Part shown: in pieces, positions 34,700-43,282 of the stretch
How the letters are laid out: every line of letters begins with the position of its first letter
Position numbering within the stretch: the stretch's first letter is position 1
Source of the DNA: a virus
IMG/VR virus record: IMGVR_UViG_3300023174_000045
Location: 161,081-225,080 of that record
Direction: 5' to 3' (one strand)
Length of the DNA stretch: 64,000 bases
The notes under the pieces: generated by a model
Told to the model about the DNA's origin: nothing
The model's input: only the letters and a program-made list of their open reading frames with translations
The model's database searches: none
Translations under genes and position numbers: made by a program

Positions 34700-35858
34700 C
34701 CAACTCATTCGAGGTAGAATATATCCTGCTTTGGCACGCCACCAGGCTGTGCCATACACACAAGGTTGGAGAGAATTTGGCCAACACTGGCCACATACCA
34801 TTCCTTTGAGACTGCAAGAATACTGTGACCATCACAGTGTTGAACTAAACATCACGGACATTAACTCTGAATGGCCCACTGATGCATTTTATCCCGTGGG
34901 CTTGAGTTTCTTTGATTTTGGCATTGATTACTTTGAACTAATGCCTGAGCGCATACGAACAGAATTGTTTTCTGACAATGTGCGTGTGTTGTTTTACTAT
35001 CACGAAGGTGATAATCCTTGGCATATCAAAACTAGACTAGACGAACTATGCACCAAACATAATTTACACAACGACTGTTACAAATTTGTCAGTGCAAATA
35101 CTGCGGCCCGAGATGTTCCAGGATTTGTTTACTTTACAGATTTTGAATTGTGGTATTATCAACGCAACCGGGCAAGCTCCCCACTGAAAATACACCACGA
35201 GCCAAGAGAGCGTGACTTCACTGTGCTCAACAGACTGCACAAATCATGGCGTGCCTTGGCCATGGCCGATTTAAAAAGTCTTGACTTACTGAACAATTCA
35301 TACTGGAGTTATTGTGAATCAGGTGAGTTTGACGATGCAGAGTGTCCCATTGAAATTGATGCCATTGCCGGACTGCGCACTGCCACTGAAGAGTTTTTGC
35401 GTACAGCACCGTACGTCAGCGATGAACTGGATCATGACCAGCGCAATGACCACAGCACACTTGTGCCCAAGTATCATGTCAACAGTTATTGCAACATTGT
35501 GATAGAAACACATTTTGATGCTGATCAAAGTGGCGGAACCTTTCTAACTGAAAAAACATTCAAGCCCATCAAACATGGACAAATGTTTTTTATAGCGGGT
35601 CCAGCAGGCAGTTTGCAGGTGCTACGTGACTTGGGCTATCGTGTATTTGATTCAGTGTTGGACAACAGTTACGATCTGGAACCTGACCATACACAACGTT
35701 GGATGGCGTTGACTCGAGCAGTTTATTTTGCTCAATCAGAACTGCCTGCATTGTTTGAACAGGCCAGAGCTGACATAGAACACAACCAACAGTTATTTCA
35801 AGCCATCAAGACTGAACGTTTAAATACCCTAATCAAGGACATCAATGAATCCCATTAA
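34677..35858 (+). CDS. TEK-KP family putative glycosyltransferase, copy 2
   Basis: 393 residues; TEKTFKPIKHGQMFFIAG then LQVLRDLGYRVFDSVLDNSYD near 290-340. Overlaps the previous gene by 23 bases and the amidinotransferase by 14, so the three are one operon. Confidence 0.65.
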   Translation: MSLNLVVDQLIRGRIYPALARHQAVPYTQGWREFGQHWPHTIPLRLQEYCDHHSVELNITDINSEWPTDAFYPVGLSFFDFGIDYFELMPERIRTELFSDNVRVLFYYHEGDNPWHIKTRLDELCTKHNLHNDCYKFVSANTAARDVPGFVYFTDFELWYYQRNRASSPLKIHHEPRERDFTVLNRLHKSWRALAMADLKSLDLLNNSYWSYCESGEFDDAECPIEIDAIAGLRTATEEFLRTAPYVSDELDHDQRNDHSTLVPKYHVNSYCNIVIETHFDADQSGGTFLTEKTFKPIKHGQMFFIAGPAGSLQVLRDLGYRVFDSVLDNSYDLEPDHTQRWMALTRAVYFAQSELPALFEQARADIEHNQQLFQAIKTERLNTLIKDINESH

Positions 35859-36882
35859 CTCTTACACCAGCTGGCAACCACTTGAAGAAGTCATTGTGGG
35901 TCGTGCATACACTCCAGACTACTTTGACTTTATTGAAAACGCACAAGTACGTAATCAATTACAGCAAATTCTCTCAGAGACTGAAGAGGACCTGGCCAAC
36001 TTGCAAAAAACCATCGAGACTTATGGCGCTCAAGTGCGTAGACCTGACTTGCCTGACAAGCATCAATTTCAACAAGGACAAATTGGAGGGCAAGGAGCTC
36101 CGCTGCCTCCATTGACTCCACGAGACTGGCAGATTACGTTGGGAGACAAACTGTTGCGTGTGTTGGCCATGCAGGAATTAGATGGCTTGTGCAACGAATA
36201 CACCGAGGCCGGCGGCACAGTGATCAATCCACATGGTCCCACAGGATGGGACGAAAACTGCATTCTCAATCAAGCGTCAGCGTCATGTATTGTACGTGTG
36301 GGCCGTGACGTGTTCTTTGACAACTCAGACTTTTTACGGCCAGATCAAACACGTTGGATTGTGGACAATGTGTTGGGACCTGAGTATAGAATACACGAAG
36401 CTATCACAGATGGCCATGGCGATGCTGTGTTTGCTATATTAAAGCCAGGTGTGTTGTTGAGTAGCAAGCACGATGTAAACTTGAACCTGGCAGCAGACTT
36501 CCCAGGCTGGGATGTTTGCAAGATTTGGGATAGTAGTATATGGGCTGCCATGGAAGTTGGCAAGTTCAAGTATGAATCTAGCCCGGGTGCATGGTATGTG
36601 CAAGGACAAACACCCACACCAGAGTTCACAGACTTTGTGAACACCTACTTAACCAAGTGGACTGGCTTTGTTGCTGAAACTGTGTTTGATGTCAACTGCT
36701 TGGTGCTAGATGAATCGCACGTGATCTTCTCAGCATACAACAAAGAAGTGTTTGACTACTGTCGCAAGCACAGAATAGAACCCATTATCTCAGAATTGCG
36801 ACACAGTTATTTCTGGGACGGTGGCATCAGTTGTTGCACACAAGACATCCGGCGCCGCGGTGGGTTGGAAACGTATCTATAA
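35845..36882 (+). CDS. amidinotransferase (AGAT-like)
   Basis: 345 residues. C-terminal GGISCCTQDIRRRGG (Cys330) matches the active-site GGxHCxT..RRRG of arginine:glycine amidinotransferases; TDGHGDAVFAIL near 190 supplies the His; NPHGPTGWDENCILN is the usual substrate-side block. Transfers an amidino group from arginine to an amine. Within a glycan/peptide modification island it may make a guanidino group on the product. Confidence 0.85.
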   Translation: MNPINSYTSWQPLEEVIVGRAYTPDYFDFIENAQVRNQLQQILSETEEDLANLQKTIETYGAQVRRPDLPDKHQFQQGQIGGQGAPLPPLTPRDWQITLGDKLLRVLAMQELDGLCNEYTEAGGTVINPHGPTGWDENCILNQASASCIVRVGRDVFFDNSDFLRPDQTRWIVDNVLGPEYRIHEAITDGHGDAVFAILKPGVLLSSKHDVNLNLAADFPGWDVCKIWDSSIWAAMEVGKFKYESSPGAWYVQGQTPTPEFTDFVNTYLTKWTGFVAETVFDVNCLVLDESHVIFSAYNKEVFDYCRKHRIEPIISELRHSYFWDGGISCCTQDIRRRGGLETYL

Positions 36883-37503
36883 ACGTTTGATACCATACAA
36901 CAAAGAAATTTCTTTGACCAGGCCTTCGTCAAACTGTTGATCAGTGTCATAGATCCAGTGGGCCCGAGTTTCAAATCCAGCCTTGCCGAACAATCCTTGC
37001 CACATTTTATTGCCCAATATACTGTAGTGATTGGGATTGTTTTCGTGCATCCAGGTGCGTTGATTGTCAGGTGCTGGCACTTCAATAAACGCTTGGCCGC
37101 CAGGTTTCAACACACGATGGAATTCGTACAATGTAAACAGCGGATAAGGACTGTGTTCCAAAGCATGCCTACACCAAATAAAATCCACAGAGCCATCTGC
37201 CCAAGGCAAGTCACTCATGTCAGCATGTTTTATTTTTAAACCAGCCAACTCGCATGCAGCCACATCGTCAGCACTGAGTGTGACTCCCGTGATATCTGAG
37301 TATCCCAATTTGTGTGCAGCCTGCGCAAACAGTCCTGCACCACATCCTATGTCAATGATACCAGCATCGGACTGCAGATCAAACTCAGGTAAAAACCTTT
37401 GAGCAAACTCAGGAATAATTTGATCGTGAAACCCGCCCGGCACTTCACTGTAAACAGTGCTCAATGCCTGTTGTTCATAGCGTTGAAATTTTTCAAAATT
37501 CAT
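36877..37503 (-). CDS. class I SAM-dependent methyltransferase
   Basis: 208 residues. GIIDIGCGAGLFAQAA near 47-62 is motif I; DFIWCRHALEHSPYPL near 107 and HRVLKPGGQAFIEVP near 130 are the usual later motifs. Overlaps the convergent amidinotransferase gene by six bases and the next upstream gene by 11. Small-molecule or sugar O-methylation is likely. Confidence 0.85.
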   Translation of the reverse strand: MNFEKFQRYEQQALSTVYSEVPGGFHDQIIPEFAQRFLPEFDLQSDAGIIDIGCGAGLFAQAAHKLGYSDITGVTLSADDVAACELAGLKIKHADMSDLPWADGSVDFIWCRHALEHSPYPLFTLYEFHRVLKPGGQAFIEVPAPDNQRTWMHENNPNHYSILGNKMWQGLFGKAGFETRAHWIYDTDQQFDEGLVKEISLLYGIKRL

Positions 37504-38290
37504 CAGATGTCAACTCCTTGGCGTAAAATCTACTGACATTGTCATTGGGTCCTTGAACCGGCGTCAGTGGCAATTCTGTCAATGTCTTTGGCCAGGCCAC
37601 TATAGACATCAATCCTGATGTTCCAAATACATTTTCAATGTTGCCAGCAAAATTGCCTGGATTGTAGTTGTTGATCTGTGCCCAATAAAATCGATAGCCC
37701 ATTGGCTCCAAGAATTCATATATTTCTCGCAGTTGATCTGATTCATGTGCTTCGTAAAAAATCACTGGACATTTCTGTTGTATAATTGTTTTACATCCTT
37801 GCAACACCTGCAGTTCAGAACCTTCTACATCTATCTTGATCATGTCTGGTAAGTCTAGTCCAGCTGTGTCCAGAGTTATGGCAGTGGTTTCAATTCCACT
37901 GGCATCATTGATCACTTTGACCATGCCAAAATTACCTGTGATTTCTGGATCGTAGTCTGATATATAACATGTGGTATTGCTGTTGGATACTGCGTATTTT
38001 CCAATGTAAACGTGATCAAGATCTTTGGTGTTTTGTTCCAACAACGCATAATTTTTAGGATGAGGTTCAAACGCATAAACTTTTTTGGCCACACTGGCAA
38101 ATGCCGTGGTGTGGTAACCTATGTTGGCTCCCACATCATAGACCACTGAATTTTCGTTCAGCATGGACAATAAAAATTCCAACTCAAATTGACTGTATTC
38201 TCCGTAGCGCTCTAAACTGCACCCAATCATTTCATCAGTATCATAGTAACTGAAATTTTCGCTGTATCTTGTTTTTGTAGATTTAATCAT
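37493..38290 (-). CDS. FkbM-family methyltransferase
   Basis: 265 residues. VVYDVGANIGYHT near 54, VYAFEPHPKNYALLEQN near 72 and MIKIDVEGSELQVLQG near 150 are the FkbM signatures. These enzymes O-methylate sugars and polyketides. ATGA overlap with the carbamoyltransferase. Confidence 0.9.
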   Translation of the reverse strand: MIKSTKTRYSENFSYYDTDEMIGCSLERYGEYSQFELEFLLSMLNENSVVYDVGANIGYHTTAFASVAKKVYAFEPHPKNYALLEQNTKDLDHVYIGKYAVSNSNTTCYISDYDPEITGNFGMVKVINDASGIETTAITLDTAGLDLPDMIKIDVEGSELQVLQGCKTIIQQKCPVIFYEAHESDQLREIYEFLEPMGYRFYWAQINNYNPGNFAGNIENVFGTSGLMSIVAWPKTLTELPLTPVQGPNDNVSRFYAKELTSDEF

Positions 38291-39768
38291 GAATATACCT
38301 TTACATTATATCTTGTTTCAAAACGATCTGCATCTGCTCGATCATTGACCATGGGTTCGCCACGTATGTTCAAACTGGTGTTTAGCAACATGGGACAACC
38401 TGTTTTGGTATACCATGCTTCCAACAACTGTCTTATTCCTGATCCGTCTTTGCCCACAGTTTGTACTCTACTAGTACCATCAACATGACACACAGCAGGA
38501 AAGGCATCAGGTTGGCGACATCGAGCTACTGACTGCATGTAGTTATGAGTATGCCAACCGCTAGGCATATCAAAATAATTGCCAGCCAGTTCAGCCAGGA
38601 CCACAGGGGCAAAAGGTCGGAATTTCTGACGTCGTTTGATTTCATTTACTCGGTCTTTGATTTCTTTGCCTCGGGGGTCAGCCAGTAGGCTCCGGTTACC
38701 CAATGCCCTGGGACCAAATTCAGCTTTGCCAGAGGCCGCTCCAACAATGCCAGTGTCAAGTAAACTGCGGACAAGATCATCAACAGGATAAGGGCCAGGG
38801 ATATTATGCCCAAGGTAAGCATTGTTCCAATGCAGCCTTTTACCATACGCAAGAGCAGCGGCTCCGAGGCTGCTGCCGGCGTCACCGGGGCAGGGCATGA
38901 TCCAGATGTTGTCAAAGTATTCTCCTAGTTTTCTATTGGCCAAACAGTTCAGTGCAACACCGCCTTGATACACAAGATTGGTTGACCACTCAAAGTCTCT
39001 GGCACGTTGCATGACATTGCCTATCAAGCGTTCCAGCAGGGTTTGAGCACTGGCGGCTATGTCTTCATTGCTAAGACTGCCCAAGAAGTCATTGCTGACC
39101 CCGGTATGTAAGTTATATCCAAACTCTATTTCATCTGCATCACGTAGCAGTACTGCTTCCATCACATGGTTATAACTGTCTCTGCCATAGGCTGCCATGC
39201 CCATGGTAATGTATTCTTCGTCTAGTGGGTGTAGGCCCACACGCTGAGTAATTGCACTATAAAACAGACCCAGGCTGTGCGGATATCGTTGTCCCCACAA
39301 TCGTCGGTATCTTGCTTGTCCTTTTCCATCATACTCTGCTCCCCAGATTGAAATTGTGTCCCACTCGCCTATGGCATCAATCACCACCACTGTGGCACGA
39401 TCAAATGGTGACGTTTGAAACCCACCAGCAGCATGTGAGAGGTGATGACTGTAGCAACTATAAGGCATGTGCGAAAACCATCCTCGTAGTTGTTGTTGCA
39501 AAACTTGTCCAGTGGTCAACTTGCTCCACTCAATACCTTGCCCTGCATACAACTGGCGCAGTTGTTTTTTCCATGGTGTTTCGTAGTAGGCTACATGATC
39601 AATGCCAACATCGCCACATGCGTCCCAGATTAGGCCAAGGTTAATGTCAGCATCATTCTTTTTCTTGCTATATCGTTCTGCATGCCCGGCAAATACAATG
39701 TCACCTTGTGAATTGACCACTGTGGCCGCGGCATCATGATAGCCGGCTGAGATACCTAGGATATTAAT
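38287..39768 (-). CDS. NodU/CmcH-type carbamoyltransferase
   Basis: About 494 residues. ILGISAGYHDAA start, SHHLSHAAGGF near 108 (metal-binding His), and C-terminal SGKAEFGPRALGNRSLLADPR near 350 are the family hallmarks. Transfers carbamoyl from carbamoyl phosphate to a hydroxyl of a sugar or antibiotic. No ATG fits: an ATT at 39768 lies seven bases after AAGGAG and aligns with the usual Met; TTG at 39774 is too close to that site. Confidence 0.88.
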   Translation of the reverse strand: MNILGISAGYHDAAATVVNSQGDIVFAGHAERYSKKKNDADINLGLIWDACGDVGIDHVAYYETPWKKQLRQLYAGQGIEWSKLTTGQVLQQQLRGWFSHMPYSCYSHHLSHAAGGFQTSPFDRATVVVIDAIGEWDTISIWGAEYDGKGQARYRRLWGQRYPHSLGLFYSAITQRVGLHPLDEEYITMGMAAYGRDSYNHVMEAVLLRDADEIEFGYNLHTGVSNDFLGSLSNEDIAASAQTLLERLIGNVMQRARDFEWSTNLVYQGGVALNCLANRKLGEYFDNIWIMPCPGDAGSSLGAAALAYGKRLHWNNAYLGHNIPGPYPVDDLVRSLLDTGIVGAASGKAEFGPRALGNRSLLADPRGKEIKDRVNEIKRRQKFRPFAPVVLAELAGNYFDMPSGWHTHNYMQSVARCRQPDAFPAVCHVDGTSRVQTVGKDGSGIRQLLEAWYTKTGCPMLLNTSLNIRGEPMVNDRADADRFETRYNVKVYS

Positions 39769-40108
39769 TTCCAAACTCCTTGAAAGTTATCTCGTATCCC
39801 ACAACAATACCAACACGCTTGCTATCAACTTCGTAACCTGGAGAAACCCACCAATTACCTTTTTTTGCTCTAACAAAAGGAGCCAATGGTGTAGAACTAT
39901 ATCCAGTGACAGCGCCAAGTTCTACTGTGGCAAAATCAAACTTGAATTCTCGTCCTGCATAAACACTGGGCCGATAGTCAGAATTATAGTATGCCCCTGT
40001 GATATAAGAATTTTCTGATGTGTATCTTATGTGAGGGTGTATATTATTATGATCGCCTGAGAATCCCAAATGAGTCGACAGCGCCAACATCAATGCCCAG
40101 CTATTCAT
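39764..40108 (-). CDS. small outer-membrane beta-barrel-like protein, 114 aa
   Basis: Begins with a signal-like MNSWALMLALSTHLG; the rest alternates aromatic/hydrophobic and polar residues (SYITGAYYNSDYRPSVYAG, FATVELGAVTGYSS) as in small beta-barrels. Similar proteins occur in T4-like phages of aquatic bacteria. Possible change of the host outer membrane. Starts over the stop of the 34-aa gene upstream. Confidence 0.6.
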   Translation of the reverse strand: MNSWALMLALSTHLGFSGDHNNIHPHIRYTSENSYITGAYYNSDYRPSVYAGREFKFDFATVELGAVTGYSSTPLAPFVRAKKGNWWVSPGYEVDSKRVGIVVGYEITFKEFGN

Positions 40109-40209
40109 TTGTAGATAAAGGGATCTCGTTTGCGAAGTTCTTTTAATTTTTTTCTGTATCGAATTTCTAAGGTAATTCTATCCCAAATTCGTTTGATAAA
40201 GTTTGTCAT
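40105..40209 (-). CDS. 34-aa basic peptide, first of a pair
   Basis: MTNFIKRIWDRITLEIRYRK then KLKELRKRDPFIYK. Overlaps both neighbours as ATGA. Paralogue of 40889-40990: the C-terminal K.LKE..K.DPFIYK is common. Amphipathic and basic, possibly membrane-bound. Such DPFIYK peptides are, from memory, common in T4-like phages; a modification substrate is a speculative alternative. Confidence 0.65.
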   Translation of the reverse strand: MTNFIKRIWDRITLEIRYRKKLKELRKRDPFIYK

Positions 40210-40892
40210 GATTTTTTCTCAAAGATGTAAGTTACTAGGCCACCATTCTTGTAATTAAACAATGCTGGCAAGCTAAAATTATTTAGTAACTGGGGATATG
40301 CTTGCTTAAAATCAAACTCTTGAGTCAACTGCTGAACTTGTTTAAATGTAAAACTAAGTTCAAAAGGATTTAGTTCTTGATCCTGAAATAATATGCTGCT
40401 TTTGTAATCAATGTTGAAGAATTTTTTAACTATCTTACCAGCCGGGTGATACAACCCCAAAATTAATTTACCACCTGGATTCACCAACTGTTTTAGTGTA
40501 GACAGTACTGTTTTGTATTCAGGTACATGGTGTAATACACCTTGGCATATTACAATATCAAATGATTCATTGAAGTCAATGTCTAATAGATCTTGTTTGA
40601 TAAATTTTGCATTGACTATGTTGTGTTGTTTACCAAAAGATTTAGCCCAATCAATTGAGTTAGCAAAATCAACTCCAACAAATTCACAAGTTGGATGTCT
40701 CATTGAGAATAAATTTGTGGTCAGCCCAGTTCCGCAGCCTGCATCTAATATTTTTTGATTGCTGTTAATTTGAGATTCAATTGTGCGCAAATATGGATTT
40801 TCTATAGGGTTACCATATTTCAATAATTGATCAATGGTATATTTTCCCGGGAAACCGATACAATTATAAAATTGTTTTATCTGTTGTGTCAT
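40206..40892 (-). CDS. class I SAM-dependent methyltransferase
   Basis: 228 residues. KILDAGCGTGLTTNLF near 48, FDIVICQGVLHHVPEYKTVL near 110 and LVNPGGKLILGLYHP near 136 are motifs I, IV and VI. Flanked on both sides by the tiny DPFIYK peptide genes with ATGA overlaps. Lower GC than its neighbours, which may mean recent transfer. Confidence 0.85.
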   Translation of the reverse strand: MTQQIKQFYNCIGFPGKYTIDQLLKYGNPIENPYLRTIESQINSNQKILDAGCGTGLTTNLFSMRHPTCEFVGVDFANSIDWAKSFGKQHNIVNAKFIKQDLLDIDFNESFDIVICQGVLHHVPEYKTVLSTLKQLVNPGGKLILGLYHPAGKIVKKFFNIDYKSSILFQDQELNPFELSFTFKQVQQLTQEFDFKQAYPQLLNNFSLPALFNYKNGGLVTYIFEKKS

Positions 40893-40990
40893 TTATAAAT
40901 GTAAGGGTCTGATTTTTTATGTTCTTTTAATCTTTTATAATAGATAATTTTTTGAAAAATTTTGTGGTAGGTATTGCGCATCCAATTCAT
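40889..40990 (-). CDS. 33-aa basic peptide, second of a pair
   Basis: MNWMRNTYHKIFQKIIYYKR then LKEHKKSDPFIYK-like end (SDPYIYK). Overlaps the methyltransferase and the 341-aa gene by four bases. See 40105-40209. Confidence 0.65.
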   Translation of the reverse strand: MNWMRNTYHKIFQKIIYYKRLKEHKKSDPYIYK

Positions 40991-42012
40991 CGTAGTCTCC
41001 TTATTTGTTGTTCAGCGTAATCTGCATCTTTCCAGCTGTAATCGTACTTAGCTTCAACATCACTGGTTTTTATTTTGTAAACGTCCAGGTGAGTAGCAAG
41101 TTGCTGCCAAATTTGATTGTAATCTAATGTGCCAAAACTGCGCGAAAGATTTACTTGCGCTACTTGCGGATGTCCAATGGTTAGAGATTGATCCTCAGGG
41201 TTAAACCCATTTGCTATCAACCATGCGCGAAATTCTGTTAATTTTTTTATTTGCCAATGATATGCACCTGGGTCTCTGGCCCATTCTATATCAAAATCGC
41301 CAGCGGCTTCAATTTGATTACGCATGCTGGTTGTTATCAGCTGATCTATTCCGCTGCCTTCGTCATTGAATACTTCCCAGTGTGTTTTACTGACCGCTTT
41401 GTTTACGCCAACATATACTCCGCCCATTTTGCGATTCAATGTTTCGATTCCAAACAGTTCATAATCTTCTGAGTCTAATTCAAAGCGTGGCGCATTGAGC
41501 CAACACATCAGCTGGCTGGGTCTCCGCCATTCGGGCGCTTGTATAACTTTGCGCATGCTCAGCACAAGACTTTCGTATTCGTGACACAGTAAATTGAGTT
41601 GACGTATGTGCCACCGTACAAGTGCATCTGCTTTTTTCCAATATGGGCTCATGTGTCCTGAGTGTCCCTGAAGATCTTCAAAGTAACGATGCAACCAATT
41701 CATTCGTTCATGGTCGACATCCAAGTTGTCTTGTATTGTGCCTTCTACTGTGAACTGATCATTGATGGTATATCCTAAGTTGGCTGTGTTAATTGCGGCA
41801 ATGCTGGTATTGATCTGATCAATTATATATTCGGCTGTGCGTTCACTTTCGGTCCATCCCAGCCAGCAATAGTTCTTTTCTAAATGCAAGTCGTTGCGTA
41901 TGATATCATTTAATGCGGCAAGCCATTTACGACTAAGGCTATTGTCTGTGACATCAATATACAGCGTAAGATTGTCTGCGCCACGTAGGACTATTTCGAT
42001 TTGATCAAGCAA
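40987..42012 (-). CDS. unidentified protein linked to radical-SAM genes, 341 aa
   Basis: No motif recognised. Trp and Tyr rich, with WLHRYFEDLQGHSGHMSPYW and WLIANGFNPEDQSLTIGHPQV blocks. Overlaps the radical-SAM gene upstream by eight bases, so it is likely to act with it. I recall similar proteins in phages beside radical-SAM genes. Confidence 0.6.
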   Translation of the reverse strand: MLDQIEIVLRGADNLTLYIDVTDNSLSRKWLAALNDIIRNDLHLEKNYCWLGWTESERTAEYIIDQINTSIAAINTANLGYTINDQFTVEGTIQDNLDVDHERMNWLHRYFEDLQGHSGHMSPYWKKADALVRWHIRQLNLLCHEYESLVLSMRKVIQAPEWRRPSQLMCWLNAPRFELDSEDYELFGIETLNRKMGGVYVGVNKAVSKTHWEVFNDEGSGIDQLITTSMRNQIEAAGDFDIEWARDPGAYHWQIKKLTEFRAWLIANGFNPEDQSLTIGHPQVAQVNLSRSFGTLDYNQIWQQLATHLDVYKIKTSDVEAKYDYSWKDADYAEQQIRRLR

Positions 42013-43282
42013 TGTTGTTCCACCATTCTAGCACCGCGGGACGATCAGCAAGTATTTGTTCCATTGTGATCCGTTGTGTGCGTATGCTTTCTAATTGTAA
42101 CACACGATCCCGGCCACTTGCAAGACCTTGACGGTAAGTATCTGGCCATTGTTCTTCAAAAGTCTGGCGTGTTTTTAACTGTGTCAGCATGTCACGCAAC
42201 GCACCATCCACTTGAGGAACAAGTTCATCGATCCAAGGTTCTAACAATGTCCTAGGCAAGGCCAACGGACTCATCACAATGTTAGGCGAGAAAGAGAACA
42301 TTACTTTAGCAAGGACTTCGACTCCGTATTCTTGGGCAAGTTGTTTAATGCGTGTAACTTCGAACATTCCGGGCAGAGTGAGCGTAAAGTCAATTCGTAC
42401 TTGACGTCTGTTACGTTGGATCTCAACTGCTTGACCAAAATGCTCAAGCCACTGATCATACTCAAGACCTGTTCTAATGTATTCTCCAATTGCGCCTGTA
42501 CCGTCGAGACTTGCACATATCTGCCAATCGCGCAACCCGCTGAGAATATCGCGATATAAGTTAACACCTCGATAATCCACTCTGGATAAATTTGTATTAT
42601 ATCTAGCATATACTCTTGGCCCATCCCCTAATTCAACTATGCGTTTCATGTAACGCCAATGTTGTTCGTACATTAGTGGTTCGCCGCCCACCCAGTATAC
42701 TTCTTCAACACGATGCTGTTCCACAGCATCAGCAAACTCCTGCTCAATCTGACTGTCTTGAAATGCACTGATAGCCGATCTCACTTCGGGACGCATCCAG
42801 TTGTTGTTGGGATCCGTCCACTCAATCATGTTGTGTTGTCGTTGTTCTGACTCCCATGCACTACTCAACATGTCACCACAGGTTCTACATTTGAAATTGC
42901 ATAAGTTACTGAATCTATAATCCCAACTCACAGGCCGCATGGTAGTGTGGCCTGCTGTGTTTGTGGTTTCCCAAATGTCAGGGTACTTATGCTTGAATAA
43001 CTGCCAAAAATATGTGCGGTAAACATCAGTGTTCAATAACCGGTCATTGCATACTTCGCATTCGGGCAGAGTTTCACCTGCCATCATGCGACTGCGCACA
43101 CTCATCATGTGTGGCGAGTTCCAATGTTCGTCCAGTGTGATGGGAATATATTTGTTACTGCCAGATTCAGTGTCTATGTACTGACGAAAGTTTTGTGCAG
43201 GTTCTCTTGATGCACAACACATGCGCCGTTCAGTCAATGGGCTCAAGTAGGTATGCACCCAAGGTGCCATGCACAGGCTCAT
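42005..43282 (-). CDS. radical SAM protein with N-terminal twitch/SPASM-like region, 1
   Basis: 425 residues. N-terminal LCMAPWVHTYLSP and MCC plus ECEVC give an auxiliary Fe-S site (PW...CC type); SNLCNFKCRTCG near 130 is the CxxxCxxC radical-SAM motif; YWVGGEPLM is the GGEP SAM-binding block. ATGA-type overlap with the next radical-SAM gene. Substrate unknown; twitch/SPASM enzymes usually modify peptides or sugars. Confidence 0.85.
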   Translation of the reverse strand: MSLCMAPWVHTYLSPLTERRMCCASREPAQNFRQYIDTESGSNKYIPITLDEHWNSPHMMSVRSRMMAGETLPECEVCNDRLLNTDVYRTYFWQLFKHKYPDIWETTNTAGHTTMRPVSWDYRFSNLCNFKCRTCGDMLSSAWESEQRQHNMIEWTDPNNNWMRPEVRSAISAFQDSQIEQEFADAVEQHRVEEVYWVGGEPLMYEQHWRYMKRIVELGDGPRVYARYNTNLSRVDYRGVNLYRDILSGLRDWQICASLDGTGAIGEYIRTGLEYDQWLEHFGQAVEIQRNRRQVRIDFTLTLPGMFEVTRIKQLAQEYGVEVLAKVMFSFSPNIVMSPLALPRTLLEPWIDELVPQVDGALRDMLTQLKTRQTFEEQWPDTYRQGLASGRDRVLQLESIRTQRITMEQILADRPAVLEWWNNIA

